The notes under the pieces were generated by a model that was given only the letters and a program-made list of their open reading frames with translations, had not been told where the DNA came from and made no database searches. From Streptococcaceae bacterium (lineage in GTDB: Bacteria > Bacillota > Bacilli > Lactobacillales > Streptococcaceae), in assembly GCA_031279745.1 (NCBI GenBank), contig JAITHN010000139.1, forward strand, positions 1 to 7,196: DNA of 7,196 nucleotides. Direction: 5' to 3'. Within the stretch, counting starts at the first letter, position 1, and each line of letters starts with the position of its first letter. This document shows positions 5,551 to 7,196 of this stretch, in pieces. The position numbers were made by a program, and so were the translations under genes.

Positions 5551-7196
5551 ATTGATAAGTTGTTATTTTCATTACCGGAAATAAAAAAAGTTATGGCAAA
5601 GCTTGTAGGGTTTTCAGCCCTTCAAGCTTGTTGTGTGTTATCCCAGGCTATTTTTTTAACAAGAGGAATATTTGGCTTTTGGAATGGGGAAAAGAATCAG
5701 CTTTTCAACGCCTTATTTTTCCTGCTTTCGTACTGTGTTAGGCACTTTCTTTCATTAGGAAAGGAAGGGGTTCTGGAAAAATTTGCGATGAAAGAATCTC
5801 TACGTCTGCAAAAGGAATTGCTTCAAGTCTATTTGAGAATGGGAAGCCCGTTAATCAGAGAAAATGGCAGTGGAAAGGCTGTTCACTTGGCGATCGATGG
5901 CATTCAACAAGTAAAGTTATACATTCAACTCAGTCTATCTAAATTAATTAGTATCGGAGTCCTGCCTATTCTCTTGTTCGCAGTTCTCATCTATTTTGAT
6001 AAATGGAGTGCGTTCGCGATGTTTCTAGTCTATCCGATTGTTGTCTTGTTCATGATTATTCTCGGCAAAACAGCACAAGCAAAGGCAGAAAAGCAGTATG
6101 CAAATTTTCAGATGTATAATAATCACTTTTTAGACACTTTGCGAGGGTTAAAGACGTTAAGAATTTTAGGGATTTCGAAAAAATATGCGAACTCCATCTA
6201 TCATTCGAGTGAAGAAACACGGAAAAGTACGATGCAAACACTTCGAATTGCTATTCTTTCTACATTCACACTCGATTTTTTTACCACGCTTTCAACAGCG
6301 TTGGTCGCGACTTTCTTAGGATTGCGTTTGATTAGTGGCTCCATGACGCTTTTTCCAGCACTCTTAGTCTTAATCCTCTCCCCAGAATTTTTCTTACCAC
6401 TTCGAGAATTCGCTGCGGATTATCATGCCTCGATAAATGGAAAGAATGCATTTAATGAAATTCATCAGCGGATACAGGAACTAGATAGCGAGAAGAGTGA
6501 ACCGGAAATTTCAATAGGACAATCGCTTTCATTTGAAAACATTTCGGTTGAAATAGAAGGGGAAAAGATTCTTGAAGAGATAAGCTTTCATGTGTTGAGA
6601 GGTGAAAAGATTGGAATTGTTGGGCGAAGTGGCTCGGGGAAATCCACATTGATTAGCTATCTGATAGGCTTACGAGAGAAGTCAGAGGGGAGTGTTCGAT
6701 CTGAAGGACGTGAGATTCCGACCTTTTTGAACCAAAAATGGAAGAAGCAAGTCTTTTTAATCCCACAAAAAACGTCAATTATCCGAGGGAGTTTAAAAGA
6801 AAATCTTCTGCTTTATTCGACGGACGGAGATGAATCAAATCTGGATGAAGCTATTCGTCAAAGTGGATTAGAGTCATTTATCCAAACGTTGCCAAATGGA
6901 GTGGAAGAGCAGATTGGACAAGGGATTCGAGAGGTGAGCGGTGGGCAAAAGCAACGGATTGCCATTGCTAGAACCCTTCTTACAGAGCGACGAGAATTCT
7001 TATTTCTTGATGAACCAACAGCGCATCTTGATGCAGTTACGGAAGTCGAATTAAAAGAAAACATCCACTCTATTTTTTCTGAAAAGACGGTGTTCTTTGC
7101 CACTCACCGTCTACATTGGATGAAAGAGATGGACAAGATACTCGTTTTAGAAGATGGAAGATTGGTAGGATTCGACACGCATGAAGCGTTGTTGAA
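5548..7196 (+). CDS. cydD: Thiol reductant ABC exporter subunit CydD, 3' end outside window
   Basis: Half of the heterodimeric CydDC ABC transporter, which exports cysteine and glutathione-type thiols and is needed to assemble cytochrome bd. 549 codons are visible; the family is about 570-590 residues, so only the tail is missing. The N-terminal membrane domain (about 1-300) includes LSPEFFLPLREFAADYHA (278-294), a CydD rather than CydC mark. The ATPase domain has Walker A GRSGSGKST (359-367), Q-loop Q407, signature VSGGQKQR (463-470), Walker B FLFLDEP (484-490), D-loop LD (494-495) and switch histidine H520, so it looks fully active. The start is the TTG at 5548, directly after the cydB stop, because GAGGGG (5536-5541) lies 6 bases upstream; the first ATG (5593) has no binding site. 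B. subtilis calls the gene in this position cydC. The partner subunit should follow to the right. Confidence 0.93.
   Translation, partial: MIDKLLFSLPEIKKVMAKLVGFSALQACCVLSQAIFLTRGIFGFWNGEKNQLFNALFFLLSYCVRHFLSLGKEGVLEKFAMKESLRLQKELLQVYLRMGSPLIRENGSGKAVHLAIDGIQQVKLYIQLSLSKLISIGVLPILLFAVLIYFDKWSAFAMFLVYPIVVLFMIILGKTAQAKAEKQYANFQMYNNHFLDTLRGLKTLRILGISKKYANSIYHSSEETRKSTMQTLRIAILSTFTLDFFTTLSTALVATFLGLRLISGSMTLFPALLVLILSPEFFLPLREFAADYHASINGKNAFNEIHQRIQELDSEKSEPEISIGQSLSFENISVEIEGEKILEEISFHVLRGEKIGIVGRSGSGKSTLISYLIGLREKSEGSVRSEGREIPTFLNQKWKKQVFLIPQKTSIIRGSLKENLLLYSTDGDESNLDEAIRQSGLESFIQTLPNGVEEQIGQGIREVSGGQKQRIAIARTLLTERREFLFLDEPTAHLDAVTEVELKENIHSIFSEKTVFFATHRLHWMKEMDKILVLEDGRLVGFDTHEALL

Overview
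The window is chromosomal DNA of a low-to-moderate GC member of the Bacillota, most likely class Bacilli. The signs are strong AGGAGG-type Shine-Dalgarno sequences, a Bacilli-like ribosomal protein L7/L12 tail, and a cydA-cydB-cydD order in which the two ABC exporter genes follow the oxidase genes directly. The sequence does not fix a genus. A facultatively anaerobic lineage would fit, but that is inference.

Layout from left to right: (1) the last 55 codons of rplL and its strong intrinsic terminator; (2) a plus-strand gene for a 156-residue DUF697-like membrane-associated protein; (3) a convergent intergenic stretch with an intrinsic terminator for the minus strand; (4) a minus-strand pair, a roughly 450-residue citrate synthase followed 2 bases later by a YjcF/ElaA-type GNAT acetyltransferase; (5) a divergent intergenic region of about 270 bases with a clear cydA promoter, a terminator-like hairpin, inverted repeats and a short motif shared by both flanking genes; (6) the plus-strand operon cydA-cydB-cydD, which runs off the right edge.

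cydA and cydB encode the two core subunits of cytochrome bd quinol oxidase, the high-affinity terminal oxidase of the membrane. cydD encodes one half of the heterodimeric CydDC thiol exporter needed for bd oxidase assembly; its partner should lie just to the right. The genes are translationally packed: cydB overlaps cydA by 8 bases, and cydD starts with TTG directly after the cydB stop. The divergent citrate synthase supplies citrate, either to the TCA cycle or to the glutamate branch. Its position beside the oxidase operon suggests, without proving it, shared redox or carbon control.

I see no mobile element, CRISPR array, tRNA or rRNA, and nothing I would call a new system. The observations most worth a second look are the structure of the citrate synthase/cyd divergent region, the stand-alone DUF697-like gene behind rplL, and the absence of rpoB downstream of rplL.
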